Positions 16,896-18,282 of a stretch of DNA of 18,282 bases are shown piece after piece; within the stretch, counting starts at the first letter, position 1; each line of letters starts with the position of its first letter. Origin of the DNA: Leishmania donovani (Eukaryota; Euglenozoa; Kinetoplastea; Trypanosomatida; Trypanosomatidae); assembly GCF_000227135.1 (NCBI RefSeq), contig NC_018258.1:336850-355131 (forward strand). Direction: 5' to 3'. Made by a program: the position numbers and the translations under genes. The notes under the pieces are model-generated. The model made no database searches, was not told the origin of the DNA, and was given only the letters and a program-made list of their open reading frames with translations.

Positions 16896-18282
16896 CTGCC
16901 CATGAACAGCACGGTGTGTGCACTTGCAAGATAGTGAGAGTACGCACTAAGAACCAGAGAGAGGGCCGCAGAGAAAATACGTTCTCGAGGAGTGGCTGGG
17001 CGATGCTCTCCAGAGCAGAAGGCTACTTTCTAAATTTCTCGCGTTTAGCTCTCGAGCGTTCCCAAAAAAAAAGTTCAGCAACAGCGCAGAGCACGCTTCG
17101 GAATATACATTTGGAAACAACACACATCACCAGCGGGCGGTGACGTGCTGGAGCAGGCGTGTAGGCGCTAGGTGGTCCTGTTTCCTGTGGCGGAAGCGGT
17201 TCTTTTCCGGCGCATTCGACACGTGCACACACCATTTCGTATCGACTCGCCGTCGCGCTTGGTGTTACAACAAGGAGCTGCGTGGGCAAACAAACGAAAA
17301 CACGACACAGTGCGCTGTATATCTGCCTCTTTGTGTCTAGGTTACCTCGAACTCATGGCCATTACCCATGACGCAACAAAACCGATCACATGCCTGAGCA
17401 GAGGGCAGCTGCTGCACCACGCTTCCATCGTTAAGATGTCCGGCTCGAAAAGTCTTGTGCGTGCGGGGGGAGGAAACAGAGTTGAGGGCGAATGATAACA
17501 AAACGCAAAAGACAACTGCGACAGTGGTGGTGAGATCGGCTAAAGTACTAGGGGGAAAAATCGAAAAAAAAGGAGCCTAAGTCGCTTGCGCGCCACCAGT
17601 TAAACTCCAGTGAGCGACAAGAGGGGCGAGGGAGGGTTGCATGGAGAGGAAGGGGAAAGGTAGTTAAGAGAAGAGGGGAGCAGGAACCATTTATAGCCAT
17701 TCCAACACGTCGAAGTCAAATGAAAAATAATACTCTTCCAACTTCCAACAAAAAAAAAGAAGGATGCCAATGATAAAAAGACGCGCACTGCACAAAGAGC
17801 CAAGGAATCGTGCGTGTGTGTCGGTGTGTTGTCATCTAACCAATTTGCTTGTTTACAGGTCAACTCGTGCATATGTCGCATGGCGATTGACATAGACACG
17901 ACCACACTGACCGAGTGCGCCGAAGCAGAACAGCCGCCATCACAAAAAGAGAGACAATAGCCCTGCGCTATAGAAAAAACACAAGGCGGTTCATCAGCAC
18001 GAGCATCGTCGAACCCAAAAACGTTTGAGGCGGAGAGTTCTAACAGGCGCACACAATACAAACCACGACATCGTGCGCACACAGAAACGGAGCTTTTCGC
18101 AAACGACACTGATCCACACGTACCCGCAACGCGACAGTAACCAAAAAAGCAACCCCAGCCACCAGCAGAAGAGAACAAAAAAACTTCTCCTTTAGTTCGG
18201 TCCGCCATGGCATGGGAAGGGAGACGGTGAGGCCCGTGGCAACAGCCGCTCATGTCGCGCCACTCACGCTCCGCAACGAGAA
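16896..18282. other. Intergenic or untranslated DNA at the right edge, no convincing gene
   Basis: Probably the 3' untranslated region of a gene beyond the right edge plus spacer. A minus-strand frame of 217 codons at 17600-18253 starts with ATG, but its product is Cys/Ser/Phe-rich and contains a Phe run encoded by the A run at 17750-17758, so it looks like pyrimidine-rich untranslated sequence. No domain, RNA gene or element was recognised. Confidence 0.5.

Noticed and set aside
17600..18253. 217-codon minus-strand ORF at the right edge
   Set aside because: Cys/Ser/Phe-rich product with a Phe run from an A run; no domain. More likely 3' untranslated DNA of a gene beyond the window.

Overview
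The window looks like nuclear DNA of a trypanosomatid, most likely Leishmania. The convincing genes are intronless and all on the minus strand, as expected of a polycistronic transcription unit. They are separated by long, low-complexity intergenic stretches that are purine-rich on + (pyrimidine-rich on the transcribed strand), the usual setting for spliced-leader trans-splicing and coupled polyadenylation. The dominant gene is a 480-residue amino acid permease whose length and context fit the Leishmania arginine transporter AAP3. The species and the chromosome cannot be fixed from the sequence alone.

Layout in transcription order (right to left). 18282-11958 is about 6.3 kb with no convincing gene; it holds a repeat-like, possibly retroposon-derived block near 12.7-13.77 kb and a few weak ORFs. 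11957-11718 is a 79-residue one-pass membrane protein. 10091-9615 is a 158-residue CFAP97/hemingway-like, presumably flagellar, protein. From 8311 leftwards lies a tandem array of the permease: the 5' end of copy C (7969-8059), a complete copy B (6076-7518), the 3' end of copy A (5620-5725), then about 5.5 kb of untranslated/intergenic DNA, and the 5' end of copy D (1-144) cut by the window edge.

Two runs of exactly 99 N (5726-5824 and 7870-7968) break the array. Each is flanked by near-perfect copies of the same sequence, so they are placeholders of unknown size where the assembler could not resolve the tandem genes. The order and number of permease copies drawn here should not be trusted; real missing sequence may be several kb per gap.

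The genes do not form a functional pathway: co-directional neighbours in these organisms share transcription, not function. The best leads are (i) the unresolved permease array with its marked repeat edge and very long 3' regions, (ii) two genes whose first ATG sits on or beside the only good trans-splice acceptor, (iii) a retroposon-like block, and (iv) a large gene-poor region with possible gene remnants. I found no clear evidence of a wholly new system.
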